Shown piece by piece: positions 38,742 through 50,489 of a stretch of 64,000 nt of DNA. The stretch's first letter is position 1, and every line of letters starts with the position of its first letter. Below the pieces are notes generated by a model that ran no database searches, was not told the origin of the DNA, and worked only from the letters and a program-made list of their open reading frames with translations. The stretch covers positions 816,366 to 880,365 of the forward strand of contig MNCI01023539.1 of assembly GCA_015680685.1 (NCBI GenBank), read 5' to 3'. Source of the DNA: Gnetum montanum (lineage: Eukaryota > Streptophyta > Gnetopsida > Gnetales > Gnetaceae). A program made the translations under genes and the position numbers.

Positions 38742-39655
38742 TGTAAGGGGTATTTTCCAATCATCATGGGAAGGACATGGCTAAGTACTATGAATGCCAA
38801 AATGAGCATTAGAGATCTTTCCTTGGAAATATTAAAAGAAAATGAGTTTGGAAAGATTGAGAAAAAGAGAGTTCCATGTATCACGTACAACGATTCAGGG
38901 TGCCATTATGTGCAAAAGTTATGGTCAATAAAGTAAACATCTATCTCTACATGCAAGCAATGTGCACCAAAAGCTGATATCTAGAGATGTTTCTACGTAG
39001 CAGCCACAAAACAAGAAGGCACCTAGTGGCTGACAAATGATTTTAGTAGTAATACATTATGCATGGAACTGACTAAGGGCCTAACGTACATGTATTTTTC
39101 AAGTATGAATGAACTTGAGCAAGTTCATCACCAACTCTCTGAAGAAGTAAATGATGATGTCAATTGGGATGAGCTAGAAATTCTTAACAATTTTAAACAA
39201 GAGCCCCTTAAATTGAAGATGTTACCGGTTGGAATGGAGTATGTATTTTTGAAAAATTGAAGGCTGGTTATTATTAATGCTAAGTTTGCAATAAAACAGA
39301 AAAGAAAATTGATAAAAGTTATGGAAAATTGGTCAATAGCCTTTGCCTAGTCATATTCCAAACTCACTAGGATAAATCTAAGAATATGCTAGCACCGAAT
39401 ATACACTGACCCCACCGTCAAGCTGAAATGATAGTTGCAGAAGCATTCGAATCCTAAGTTAAAACATATTGTCAAAGAGGAGATTGAACAACTCCTCAAA
39501 GTAGGATTCATCTAACTTGTCATAGATAGTGAGTGGATTAGTCCACTTGTGATCATACCAAAGAAAGAAGGCAAATGATGGGTCTGCATTGACCTCCAGC
39601 TACTCAACATGGCAACTTTCAAGGATCATTTTCTGTTGTCTTTCGTTGACCAAGT
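38742..39655 (+). pseudogene. Protease end, linker and RT start of element D
   Basis: CKGYFPIIMGRTWLSTMNAK and MSIRDLSLEILKENEFGKIE continue the protease exactly where S split it. The linker (38940-39480) contains stops. RT begins near 39480 with a decayed LLKVGFI segment, then ISPLVIIPKKEGK (the -W-x-S-P-x-V-x-x-x-K-K-x-G- motif), IDL, MATFKDHFLLSFVDQ. F splits it at 39655. Confidence 0.85.
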
Positions 39656-41220
39656 TGAAACACCGTAGAAATTGCGAATCGGCCTCAGGCAAAGATTCGC
39701 GATTCGGGCGGAAGTTTGCTACAGCAATTCAAAAGACAGAACAAAGCAAAGAGGCGCGCAACATCAAGTCTCCGAGTTTCTCACAGATTTTAAACTTACT
39801 TTGTTTTCTCTCTTTACGCTACATTATGCAACATAGCGTAGTGTCGCTCAGCGTAATTCTGTTTAGCGTAGCCCGATATCAGAAAGCAAGTTACTTCGGT
39901 AGTTTCGACGAAGTTTAAAGTTTAAAACTTGTCGCATATTCGGCTAAGTCTTTTGCTCAGGGCCGAGTTTACGCTCCGTTACGTAGAGCAGCGTAATGAG
40001 CTTCAAAGAAGACAAAGTCAGAGTACAAGGAAGAGCTGCAGATTGATTTCTTTTCTTTGCAGATTGGTCGCTTTACGCTTATTACGCTACGCAGCATGGA
40101 CAAGTGTAATTCGTTGTAAAGTTGACCATTTTTACGCTCTATTACCCTTTGTGGTGTAAATAAGCGTAAAATAGCTGGCATCAACTACTCTCATACTCTA
40201 TTACGCTCTGCCATGCGACGTAGCGTAAACAAGTGTAATACAGCATAAAGTTGGCTAAAGCAGTTACGCATCTACTATCCACACGCACAATACGCTAATG
40301 AGCGTATTGTGCGTAATCATGAAGCAGCTTTGGCGGAAGTGGTTGACAGCATATTTTGCTCTCTTTCCCAAAACGTGACGCGACGTAGCCAATTTCAACA
40401 TAAAGTTTACCAGGTCAACGGTATTTTGAAGGTTCGAGACATGTGTCATCAGGACCATGCTTTCTCCATATGTTGTTGAACTTATAAATACTCCAGTTAG
40501 CGAAGAAACAAAGGCCCCCCGGGCATCTTTAACTTTTGGCAGCATCACCTTTTAGCAGAGACAGAAGACATTTTGCTTGAGCATCGGCAGCAGGAGCGAT
40601 CAGTCCTTTGGCAAAAACACAACTCTCTCCATTGGCGATCGTTGGCAACTTTGAGGAGAGACTACCGAATGCAAAAGAGCAAATCAGAGATCAAGAGATT
40701 ATTTGGTGCAGTTTGTAAGGTTTATTGATCAGAAACATTTGATCAATAGACGTAAGAGCTTGACCTTCCTTGCATCCCATCTCCGGCTTACGAGGTAGAT
40801 CGAACTCCATTCTGTACTCCTTGTTGAATAGTTTTCTTGTTATTTTGTGTATGCTTCGCACAAGATAAGCGGAGCTTTTCCATTGGAAATTTGTATGCAA
40901 TATACCCAGTTTTCGGGTCAAATTACAGATCTTGGAATTGCACATTTTCCTTAAATTCGATCCTTCCTGTCGTGTTGACGTTGTTGTTATCTACATTGTT
41001 TTCTTCTCCTTTGGCGATTCACCGAATTAGATTGTTCCACGGAATATCTACAATATTCGTTGATTTATTGATTGAGTAAGTCCCTGTTTAATCGACAAGA
41101 CCATTCAGGGCACTGCGGATTCATTTCCTCCAGCACGGCCCTGACACGGATCTGTGGTTAAGACTGTGTACACATATTTTTGTTTGGTATTTCCAGCTAC
41201 CGACATTTTCCGTCGTTATA
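39656..41220 (+). repeat. 5' LTR of element F
   Basis: Begins TGAAACACCGTAGAAATTGC and ends CCGTCGTTATA (TTACA in the 3' LTR). A chain of TACGC/GCGTA palindromes occupies 39814-40314. It has a 62-bp segment (40959-41020) that the 3' LTR lacks. Confidence 0.95.
39814..40314. repeat. Chain of six TACGC/GCGTA palindromes in the F LTR
   Basis: Palindromes lie at about 39814-39842, 39968-40000, 40072-40110, 40132-40170, 40199-40235 and 40283-40314. The last is a perfect hairpin: ACGCACAATACGCT, four-base loop AATG, AGCGTATTGTGCGT. The 3' LTR keeps it at 56125-56156 with loop GATG, both arms unchanged. Confidence 0.85.
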
Positions 41221-41226
41221 GTTTTT

Positions 41227-41243
41227 TGGCGCTAGAAGGAGGG
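41227..41243 (+). other. Primer binding site of element F
   Basis: TGGCGCTAGAAGGAGGG, six bases after the LTR end. It begins with the usual TGG that pairs with a tRNA CCA end. I cannot name the tRNA with certainty. Confidence 0.6.
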
Positions 41244-41502
41244 CCTAGGCTCCGATTCGTATTTTTACAGCTAACCCTGTTAGCGATCTATACCCGCGTC
41301 TCTAAAAACGTGAACGTAATACCTCTAGGGAAGTTTACAGAAAATCGTGCGGTGTAGATCAGTCACTGTAACGATCCCTTTGGAATCCTACAGGGTAGAA
41401 AGCCTAATTGCGATCTTCTTTGTTCATCGCTTTTTAGATCTAGTCACTTGTCGCCGTTAATCTATTTGACCAATCGATTTTGCATACACAACCACAGCCG
41501 CC

Positions 41503-44500
41503 ATGATTATCACTGACTCGGGTGCCACATCTGTGAATCCCATCGCCGCCACCGGACTAGCCTTTGGTGTTATAGGACCTCAGGGACCATCACATCGTTC
41601 GTTGAGGTTATAGGGCAAAGATCCTGTATTCACCATTGTGACGCCTGAGGAATATAATTTTATTTGCATCAAGATTCAAGCAAAGCTTGCTCTTAGCCGA
41701 GCCAAGATCGAAGCGAAAAGAAACTTTGAGCTGATCCACAGAGGGGGTCAAGATTTCACCCCTACCGCCTACAACATCATCCCCCTGATAGAACATTACC
41801 ATGAAATCATAACACAATTGGTCATGGCTAGGAGCCAGGCTACACGGTCTATGCTGGAACCTCAGAATGAGGAAGAAGAGGAAGATGAACTTGCAGCCCA
41901 GTCTGAACATTCATACCACACCCTTAGTCCCCATACTTAAATAAATCCCCTATTTAGCCTCACAGGAGAAGCCGCCCACCTTAATCCAGCCATGACCACT
42001 CAAACTTACATTCCTATCATTCTGCAGGTCACTACGCAATCATCCGTCCTGCAGGTGCAAATACCACCCCAAAATAACATGGGGGCGGTCTCGTCACCGC
42101 GCGTACTCAGTATTCCGTTGGTGGTACCTGCGTCCACCGCACCCTATTACATCCCTCAAGTGCAACCCCATGCCATGCTTACGACCTACCCGGTACAAAA
42201 TCTAGTGCAATCCTTCTCGTTGCCACCCCCTGCAAGGCAACCCACTGTTCAGTCGCAGCAATCCGTTCAACAGCCCACGGCTGGTCAATGGATCCCACCT
42301 ATTTCACATAATCAGTTCACGTTATATTGTGCGCAACCCTTAGCCGCACCCACTACGCATGTCTTACAATATCCTCACAATCTCTACCCTGCATATTCGA
42401 TGGTGGCCAATCCCTCTGCTCAACCCAGTGGGTGGTGGCTTCCACAGGCTACTCCGTCCGCAGGGGTAGCCCCCGTAGCACTGCCCGTTAGCCAAACCAT
42501 CGCGTAATTCCCATTGCCTAGCGTAGCTCTTTCAGGTCAACCCCCTGCTCCTCCTGCACAGACATCTTCATCAATAGGTTTGGATTAAGCTTTCTTACTT
42601 ATTCAGACCCTCACTGAGGAGGTTAGATGCCTTAAGGCCGCTGGCTCTGACACTATACAGATCATGGATTTCTATCAAGATGATCCCATTAGTCCAACGG
42701 TCCCCATGCTGTCGTTGCCCCCAGGGATGTCCTTACCCCATTTCACTAAATACAATGGGGAAGGAGATCCTAATGCTCATCTGGTTACCTTTAGATCTGA
42801 ATCCTTGTTGCTATAACAATGGCCTCATACAATTATCCGTGTCTTTGCAATGTCCCTGGCAGGGAAAGCTTTGGATTGGTATCGAGCCCTCCCTCGCTCT
42901 TCTATCTCAACCTTGGAAGAGCTTCTGATACAATTCGTGACTCGCTTTAAATACAACCTAGAGCCAGAGGTCACATTAGATCAACTTATGGGAGTGAAAC
43001 AGGACCCGCTCGAACCAGTCTAAAAATTTATACAGTGATGGAGTGCTACTTTGAACAAAATCCGTGAGCCAATCGCGGAGGCCCATTTACTGGCCATTTT
43101 CAAAGGAGTAGTTAACGACTTCATCAAGTCTAAGCTGTATTACCTTTCCCCTAGCTCCTTACATCAGGCCTTTGCCCAAACTAAGAGCATCCAAGATGCT
43201 GCAGAGGCCAGCAAAGACCCGACGTATGTCACATATAAAAACGCTAACAACAAGGGCAAGGACAAAGGTAAAGCAACAACAATGACAGTAGCTGCGCTGG
43301 CTGAAGGCGCTAAGAACAAAAATAAGAAGGCACCCACGACGTCTCCCGAGACCACGGCTAGTGCGAGCAGCACCAGCCAAGACACAGCTGCCCCTAAAAA
43401 GCCCCCCAGCCAAAACCAAACTTTGAGCGTAAAGATCGCTCAAAGTATATAGCCCTGCCTATAAAACATTCGGAACTGTTGAAACAACTATTAGGGGCAA
43501 GATACATTCAAACTAAGAAGGTATCCGAAGAAGCTCTGAAGCGTCACAAGCGTCATTGTGAATTGCTGAAGAATCCTTCTTTAGCCCTACCTGACGAACC
43601 ACCAGTTCCGAAGTCTTTCAGGCTGAACCGTTTCTGTGACTACCACCAGTTGTGTGGTCACAACACAGATTACTGCTGGGCGTTGAAAGACGACATTCAA
43701 TGCATGCTCGACGATGGTTCTCTGAAACTATACGGCAGTAGTCCAACGCGTCCTGAAAACCAAGCGTTGCACGTGTACAAGGATCCGTTAAATGCAAATA
43801 ACGCACCCTACAAAATCAACGTGGTGAGTACGGACAGTGAGAGGAAGGTACCGCCTAAACAGCCCTTTTTTTTACGCGTGCCTACCAGTTCACCTCGGGG
43901 GACAGGCTTTTCATTGGCAACCAGTGGTGTTTCGAGGCCGCCCTTTGTCATTCGGGCGCCTTCTCCAGATTTAACTGAACCTCGCACTAACAGTAAAGCC
44001 ATGGCCATGTCCACGCTTACATCTAAAGTGCCCTTCATCCTCAGAGTACCAAAACCACCCGCTGCCCCTTTTACACAGGGGCAAACCTCTAACCAAGGCC
44101 ATCCATCGCCATTCAATAAACAAAGGGAAGGAGACACATCAGTTAATGCCGCTAAAAACCATACTATGCTAGGCTTCGCTAAGCCCAGGCCCTTGGCCTC
44201 TGTCCCTGCGTCTGTGCCTTCTGGGCAAGACAAGGGTACAGAAACATAGCCACCTTCCCTCGGTAGGAAGAAAAACAACCCTCCGATTGACGTCGTTCCG
44301 CCTTGGGAGATTCGTCTCTTGGGACGAATCGAAGAAGATAGAGGGGACAAACAAGCCAGGGAACAAGAACTCCTCGACGTGTTTATGCAGGTCAAACAGG
44401 CTCTGAAACAAAAAAATACAACGTTGAGCCTCTATGACCTGCTCATAACGTCTCAAAAACACCGTGAGGCCATGGTCCGTATGCTGACATCCATACCTGT

Positions 44501-45161
44501 GGATGAAAGCTTACCAGTGGAAGAGGAAGCGATACACGCTGTCATGTTTCCCTCTAACGCTGAGCGACCTAAACCTACCTCGTTGACCTTTCATGATGAA
44601 TCCATTAAAGATGATCTTGAGAAAGGTCAAGTGATAACTGAACCCATGTTTATCGCTATCCGGGTTGGCCAATATCGGATCCGGAGGGTGCACGTGGACA
44701 ACGGCGTAGCTACAAATGTCATCCCTTATCCCATCATGGATAGGTTGGGTCTGGGCGACCAGATCAGTCCCACAACGACAACATGCATAAAGTCGTTCAA
44801 CGGAGCACGGGTTCAAGTCAAGGGGACGGGGCGCATCAAATTTGTGGCAGGGGATCAATTCCCAATAGATGCTACATTCCTCATTGTCGAGGAGATGCCT
44901 GGTTTCAACTTAATTCTAGGAAGGTCCTGGTTAGCCCAACTGAGGACGGTTTCATCACCAATACACCAGGAAACACACCTGCCCTACGCAGGAGGGGAGG
45001 TTGTAATACGCGGTGACGAAATCACCCCTAGGACTGTCAACAATATCGAAGAAGAACAAGGTTCAGAGATAGAAACATCCGATGATCAAGCCCATCCTCG
45101 AATCCCTGAACAAACTGAAACGAATGATGACAGTCTAGCCTGGGCCGACCTACCATTTTAG
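41503..45161 (+). pseudogene. gag and protease of element F
   Basis: One frame runs from ATG at 41503 to 43452 with about seven stops, then shifts and continues to 45161 with one TAG at 44248. The first 330 residues include an acidic patch EEEEEDELAAQ and a Pro/Gln/Val-rich region. The gag domain (42700-43150) has FTKYNGEGDPNAHLVTF, FAMSLAGKALDWYRALP, EELLIQFVTRFKYNLEPEV. A zinc-knuckle-like FCDYHQLCGHNTDYCWALKD is near 43630-43690. Protease (44620-44970) has RRVHVDNGVATNVIP with catalytic D-N-G, normal for Tat, then FNGARVQVKGTGRIKF and GFNLILGRSWL. Gag packages the RNA and protease cuts the polyprotein. Confidence 0.88.
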
Positions 45162-45487
45162 GATGGTGGTATGGAAGAGTCAGGCCACAAATCTCCCCGC
45201 CCTTACGCATCACTAAATGTAAAGGCCATCAAGAAACAATTGCGAAGTTAGCGATTGATCTGAGTGGCATTTACACGCATCATCATATTTCCACTAATTG
45301 TCCGCTTACGCTTATCAATTTCGTTGTCAATCTTTAACATATACATACGTATTTACACTTTCTGTCTATTACACTATTTACATTCCTCATTTTTACGTTA
45401 TTTATGCTCTTTGATTACTATTAGTCACTCTAGCATAATTATGTAGAAACGTACGCTGTTATCAATTGTACTTCCAGACTTACGCAG

Positions 45488-45674
45488 GTGGCTCGCAACG
45501 GCCTTAAACTAGTGGTGGCCCGCAACGGCTTTAAACTAGTGGCGGCCCGTGACGGCCTAAAACTAGCAAAGGCCCGCAACGGCCTAAAACTAGTGAGGGC
45601 TAGCAATGGCCTAAAACTACCTTGTATCTTACGCAAACGCTACCTGGCAGCCTGCGATGGCCTTAAACTAGCAA
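45488..45674 (+). repeat. Array A: five 27-bp units plus one displaced copy
   Basis: Each unit has the form GGCCCGCAACGGCCTAAAAC followed by TAGTG or a variant. Five units are head to tail from 45488 to about 45625 and a sixth is at 45650-45674. Being 27 bp, they also encode a nine-residue repeat (ARNGLKLVV, ARNGFKLVA, ARDGLKLAK, ARNGLKLVR, ASNGLKLPC). It lies between the protease stop and the 3' end of the antisense gene. Confidence 0.9.
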
Positions 45675-45866
45675 TTCCATTCTACAGCAATGCAAACTAT
45701 CCACAGTCTGTAACGATTCTGCTTACGCTTTGCATGAATGAAGACATAAAAATAAAAAAAATGATGATAACATTTAAAATCATACAGAAGATCTTATAGT
45801 CAACCTTTCCAACATTCATATAACCATTGTTCAATTCCAATCAATAAAATTACGCGTAAATCACAA

Positions 45867-48800
45867 TTACGCGTCCCCCTTGGTACCACTATCACCCATA
45901 TCCCTCAGGTCCGGCTCTAAGCCTAATAAATCATCCTCAAGTGGGCCGTCTCTTTTAGAAGGTATTCCTTCATGAGGAATGTCATCTTCATGAGGTCCTT
46001 GCTCTAACATTGGCTCCATAAGAGGATGGTCTTTGTCATTACGCTCATCTTCCTGTATTTTCTCACCACCCTGTTCACCTTCTTCGTCCACTCCTGGTAC
46101 CTATATACAGTAAATACATCAGTAAAATTCATCATAGGATAAACCAAAAAATTTGAATTCAATAACACATAAACTTACTCGCGATGGTCTTGCTTCCGCA
46201 GCAAAGAGGAGCTGATCTAAACCAACCCATAGGCACTGCATAATTTCATCTTCAATTAATTCATACCATACTCCATTTCCCAGAGCAGTTCCAGCTTTTA
46301 CCTTCCCCTTTTCCACACTAGTCCATCAGGGCAGTTCAGAGAAGAAGGTAGGGACTGTAGTCTTGTCCCCAGGAAGAGCAATCTCTCTTTCCGGGGACAC
46401 ACTTACGGTCACCTGCTCTTGGAACTTCTCAAAGGCTTTGGATGTGCCAATGACATCGAGGAATACCTGCAAGGATTAAGCTTCGATGATAGAATCTCTA
46501 TAATGCTAACGATAAGCGAGACTTTCTCGCTTATACAGATGCTTGTGATCTTTCTCCTTCTGCCCCCACTCCTGCACACTTGCGCAAAAATCCTTCCATT
46601 CTTGGCTTTTCTGGGCCAATAGCTCTATTTGCATCCGCTACTCCACTAATTCTCAACTATTTTGCATGTTGTTCCTGACTGCGGTCCAATAGCGAGCATA
46701 GTCAATAACAGCCGTACGCCAGTCTTTGTCACCTGTTTCCTGCACCTGCAGGAATTTACACTGCGATCTTAGATCTCCGACCTCTTTGGTCAGAGACACT
46801 CTTTCCTTCTCTGACCTCTGCAGTTTCTTCCAGAGGTCTTCATTGACACTCCGACTCTCCCACAAGGAGCAAGTCAAGTGTAATGCACATTTACGCATTT
46901 CCTCATAAATGTTGGGTGGCATGACCGCCTCATCTGATGAAGGCTCCACTGTGTCCAAGTCAATGGGCTCCATAGGGTCCCATTTAAGGCGAGCTCTTGA
47001 TAACAAACATTATCAAGCGTAAATAAAACGTTACAACTATATAATAAAATAAGCATACAGTAGTAGTAACATACCAGCCCCAGGATCGACGTGCTCGAGG
47101 CACTCGATCATATCGCTGACAACGCCTTCCATGAAGGCAAATTTGTCAGGAAATTCTCCCCACACTTTGCCCACAATAGCAGACGTGGATGCATCTTGTT
47201 CATTTGTAGCGTAATTAAGCGAAAATTTCTAGTTATTAACAGAATTCCCATAAAAGTCTTAATGCACTGACCTCTGCCTGATGTGGTAGGGGTGCATCAA
47301 TATTTTCCACCTCCTCTCTCTCTTCATGTACAAGGGTCTGTGCGTCACTTATTCTAACAGTCGGGGCCTCCTCTTCCAAAACTGGGGCCCCTTTTCCATG
47401 CCGTAATACCACTGCCCCTATTTCAGGGGTCAACCGCTTCGTAGGTTTCACTGTTCATGTCACATAACACATCTAAATGATTCAGGATACTTTGAATAAA
47501 GTTGCATCATACAATAATTGCAATAAATTTCATTATGTCTTTACGCTTACCAGGCGGAGGTTTACTCCACTGAACTCTGACTTGCATAGTCCTATCTATG
47601 CCACCCGCTAGTTCCTTAGGCGCCTCGGTTAAGCGAGGCCTTTTTTGCTGAACCAAGGCATCCACTATCTCTCTCGCTAGGCACTTTCCCTGCGACGCAT
47701 CATCGGTGTAAGTGGGAATCACCCCACCTACACTGTCAGCGCCCTGCACTTGAGGCGCCGCCAAATCCCTTGTCATTATAGACAGAGACTCCCCAATTCC
47801 CTCTGGAGGATCCTGTCCTCGGGTAGTGCCGAAAATATGGGAAATCCAAGGTTTGGATAGCTGGTCTCGCTCTTGCTAAACCTAGACCCCATTCCTTTGG
47901 ACAACCAAAAATTCAGCAAAATGCCAGAGGCAAGCTATGAAGAAGGTGAAGTGCACATTGAAACAAGACTCAAGCTTCTGGCGGAGCCTGACCATTTCAG
48001 TGCGTAACCCCTCAGCGAAATAGCTTGCCCAGTCAAATTGGGTTCCTTCCTCCATAACCTCCCGCATGATATGGGCCTGTTCTATGGTAAAGAACCTCCC
48101 TTGCGAGAGTGTTTTGGGGAAAGCCCGGGCCCGGAAGAGGGGATAGATAGTCTTGGCGATTTCTAATTCAATCCTTTCACAAGGGATCCCCTTGGCCTCC
48201 TTCTTGGTCCCCAGCCACTCCTCCAGCTCTTCTTGACATTTGAGGCTCCTCCTCGCTCTTTCCTCTATGGGAAGACTGTCAGAGGGGACGCTAAAAAGGT
48301 CAGCAAACAGCTAAGTGTCGATATCAAAATTTACATGCATGTGATGCACGCGCGTGTAAAAACATTCAGCCCTCTCGCTGAAGGAGTTAACCAGCATTAA
48401 CATTTCGCTGGCAGGGACATCAGGGGTTACGGCCAAAAATAAATGCATTAGCTTTGCTTCCCGTAGCTTGGTGACCAATGCAACTGGGGTCGCCGCATGG
48501 CCGAGCCAGCGTTGTGCCTCCTTGATGTCGCCATAGCGGAAGAGGAGGGTATTCGCCTCGCGGCCAGAAATTGTAGTGGTAATCTCCCGGGATTCCCTGA
48601 CTGAACAACGCAAGACACATGTCTACGTAGCAAAAAATACTATTACGCTACATTTCAAAAAAAAATAGACCAAACAAAAAACAATATAATATCTTGTAAA
48701 TAACAGTAGTAACAAAACCTTACCAGGGCCAAATGGCAAAGGAAATGGAGGAAGTTTCCTCTACACGTTCGCAATGGTAAGAGGCGGGTCCAAACTCCAT

Positions 48801-49946
48801 TCTTCATGTAACCACCCGAGATTCTGGCAATTCTGGAAAGAATCAGCATAACGGGTGGGGTACTCATGAATGTCGAAGGCAATCTGCCCCATTACACCAG
48901 CGCATACGTTGCTCGTCGAGGTAAACGCCTTTATTGCCATCTCGGTCCAAGTTAATGTATCATTATCATCTACTAACTTGTTCTCACGGATAAAAAAACC
49001 TGTATCATACGACGTATTCTTATCTTATGCTTTACAAATCTAGACAATAGACACATAATGACTATACTGCCAACAAAAACAACTTACCCGCCCGAATAAT
49101 ACACTGTGCCTAGTGGGTTCTCGAAGTAAGTCGAGACATGACAGGCCACGAACAAAGTATTGTACGCATGGTAACAGCTAAACTGGGCCATTTCCTAGAT
49201 CCAACTTAAGCACCTCAACCCTCTGGCGCTAAGTTCGCGGTCCTGGGGACGACCAGTGTTGATAGCCCCATCTGTGAAGAAAGCCAGGATTCCCTGCATA
49301 GAGCCCACTAATTGGTGTTCCAAATGGCGCCAGCAATATCTCCCGATAGGTGTGACCATACAATAATGCTGTAGTTACGTAGTAAAAACTGCAGAAACTC
49401 CAGCACACCCTTTCGGAACTATATGGCCCTCCCATGCAACCGAGTCTAAGGGGGAGGAACATTAGGTACGATCGGGTTTATATAGCATAAAACCTCGACT
49501 ATGTCCAGGACGATTAAGACGGGTTTCAACATAATATTGTACAAACAAACATAAACACATTATTGTCTAGATTTCGATTCCATGCTTAAAATAGAAAATT
49601 TACAAATTACGCGCTAGCTATACAGCCGAAATCGCTAAACCGTTGTAAAAGTACAAGGTTCGTCCCTGACAGCGGCGATAGATGCAATACTATTGTATAA
49701 ACCCTCATTTTACCACAAGGTCCATGGCCTAAAACTATAATTTACGCAAAATGACGCAAAAAGAATAAACATCGCAAAGAAGAAGCATATCACAGAAAGC
49801 AACACAAACAAGCCAGGGATGGCCTACCGATTCAGGGGAGCCACATCCCTCACTTCAACCAAAGCCTACGAAGCATGCTGTAGGCTCCCTTGTACCTCGT
49901 CTATCTTAGCCAATTTCATGTTCTTCCCTCTTACTTTTGGCACCAT
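45867..49946 (-). pseudogene. Antisense multi-exon gene inside element F, between protease and RT
   Basis: Proposed exons on the minus strand: 49946-49828, about 49370-49088, 48999-48724, 48600-47551, 47450-47272, 47228-47075, 46993-46179 and 46100-45867 (TAA). Introns begin GT and end AG (donors GTAAGT at 49087 and about 46178), and phases match from exon 3 to exon 8. Exon 2 needs at least one base correction. The protein would start MVPKVRGKNMKLAKIDEVQG. Notable stretches are AYNTLFVACHVSTYFENPLG, TYTDDASQGKCLAREIVDAL, FTIEQAHIMREVMEEGTQFD and a coiled-coil-like NEDLWKKLQRSEKERVSLTK. The last exon is acidic (EQGPHEDDIPHEG). About ten stops, mostly TAG, are present. I recognise no family. 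Tat elements are known to carry extra frames, some antisense, usually before gag or after pol. Confidence 0.7.
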
Positions 49947-50489
49947 TGTTGCAGTCTTCACACCTTCACGCCTTTGCAAATAACACGCTGCAATCTTTTG
50001 CTCTTTCTTCTTCTCTCTGCGATGGCTGAGAATTCAAGTTTGCGACAGCCAATAGCCCGTTTTCAAAAAGAACTGCCTACTTATATGTGAAATTAACCGA
50101 CTTGATGCCTGATTAAAATGGGACTTTCCTAAATGCTGGTATCAGTATAAGATGAAACCCGAAGATCAAGGCATTAATGCGGCGGATATCGCATGCGCCA
50201 CTGTCCGAAATGACGTTAAACTACCACACTTTATTGCCTCGTAATCGGGTAGCGGGGGTTATAGGCCGTTCACAATATTCAAAATTCAGTTAGCTTTTCA
50301 TGCTCGACAACACCACATCATGCTTTCTCCTAATCATTTACGCATTTGGCGATTTTGCAGGACAGTTGGCAAATGGACGCAACTTTTTCAACACCCCTGA
50401 CTTTAATAGGTCCATACAGGAAAGTAGTTAGGTAATTCGATTTTACACTAGTAGAAATTAACCCTTTCCTCGATGACGTAACCATAGCC
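49947..50489. other. Upstream region of the antisense gene and pre-RT spacer
   Basis: Both the promoter of the minus-strand gene and the start of the pol part would lie here. I see no clear TATA box on the minus strand. A plus-strand segment near 50030-50060 reads MAENSSLRQPIARFQKEL, short and not assigned. Confidence 0.35.

Noticed and set aside
43808-44395. 195-codon minus-strand frame opposite gag of F
   Set aside because: Mirror of the gag-protease frame, which has clear family motifs on the plus strand.
45439-45636. Minus-strand repeat protein frame over array A
   Set aside because: Simply the complement of the 27-bp units; no start context or continuation.
49229-49462. Resemblance of antisense exon 2 region to an FCP1-type phosphatase (FRKGVLEFLQFLLRNYSIIV then WS)
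   Set aside because: The catalytic DxDxT motif is absent and the frame needed is not the one that joins the later exons.
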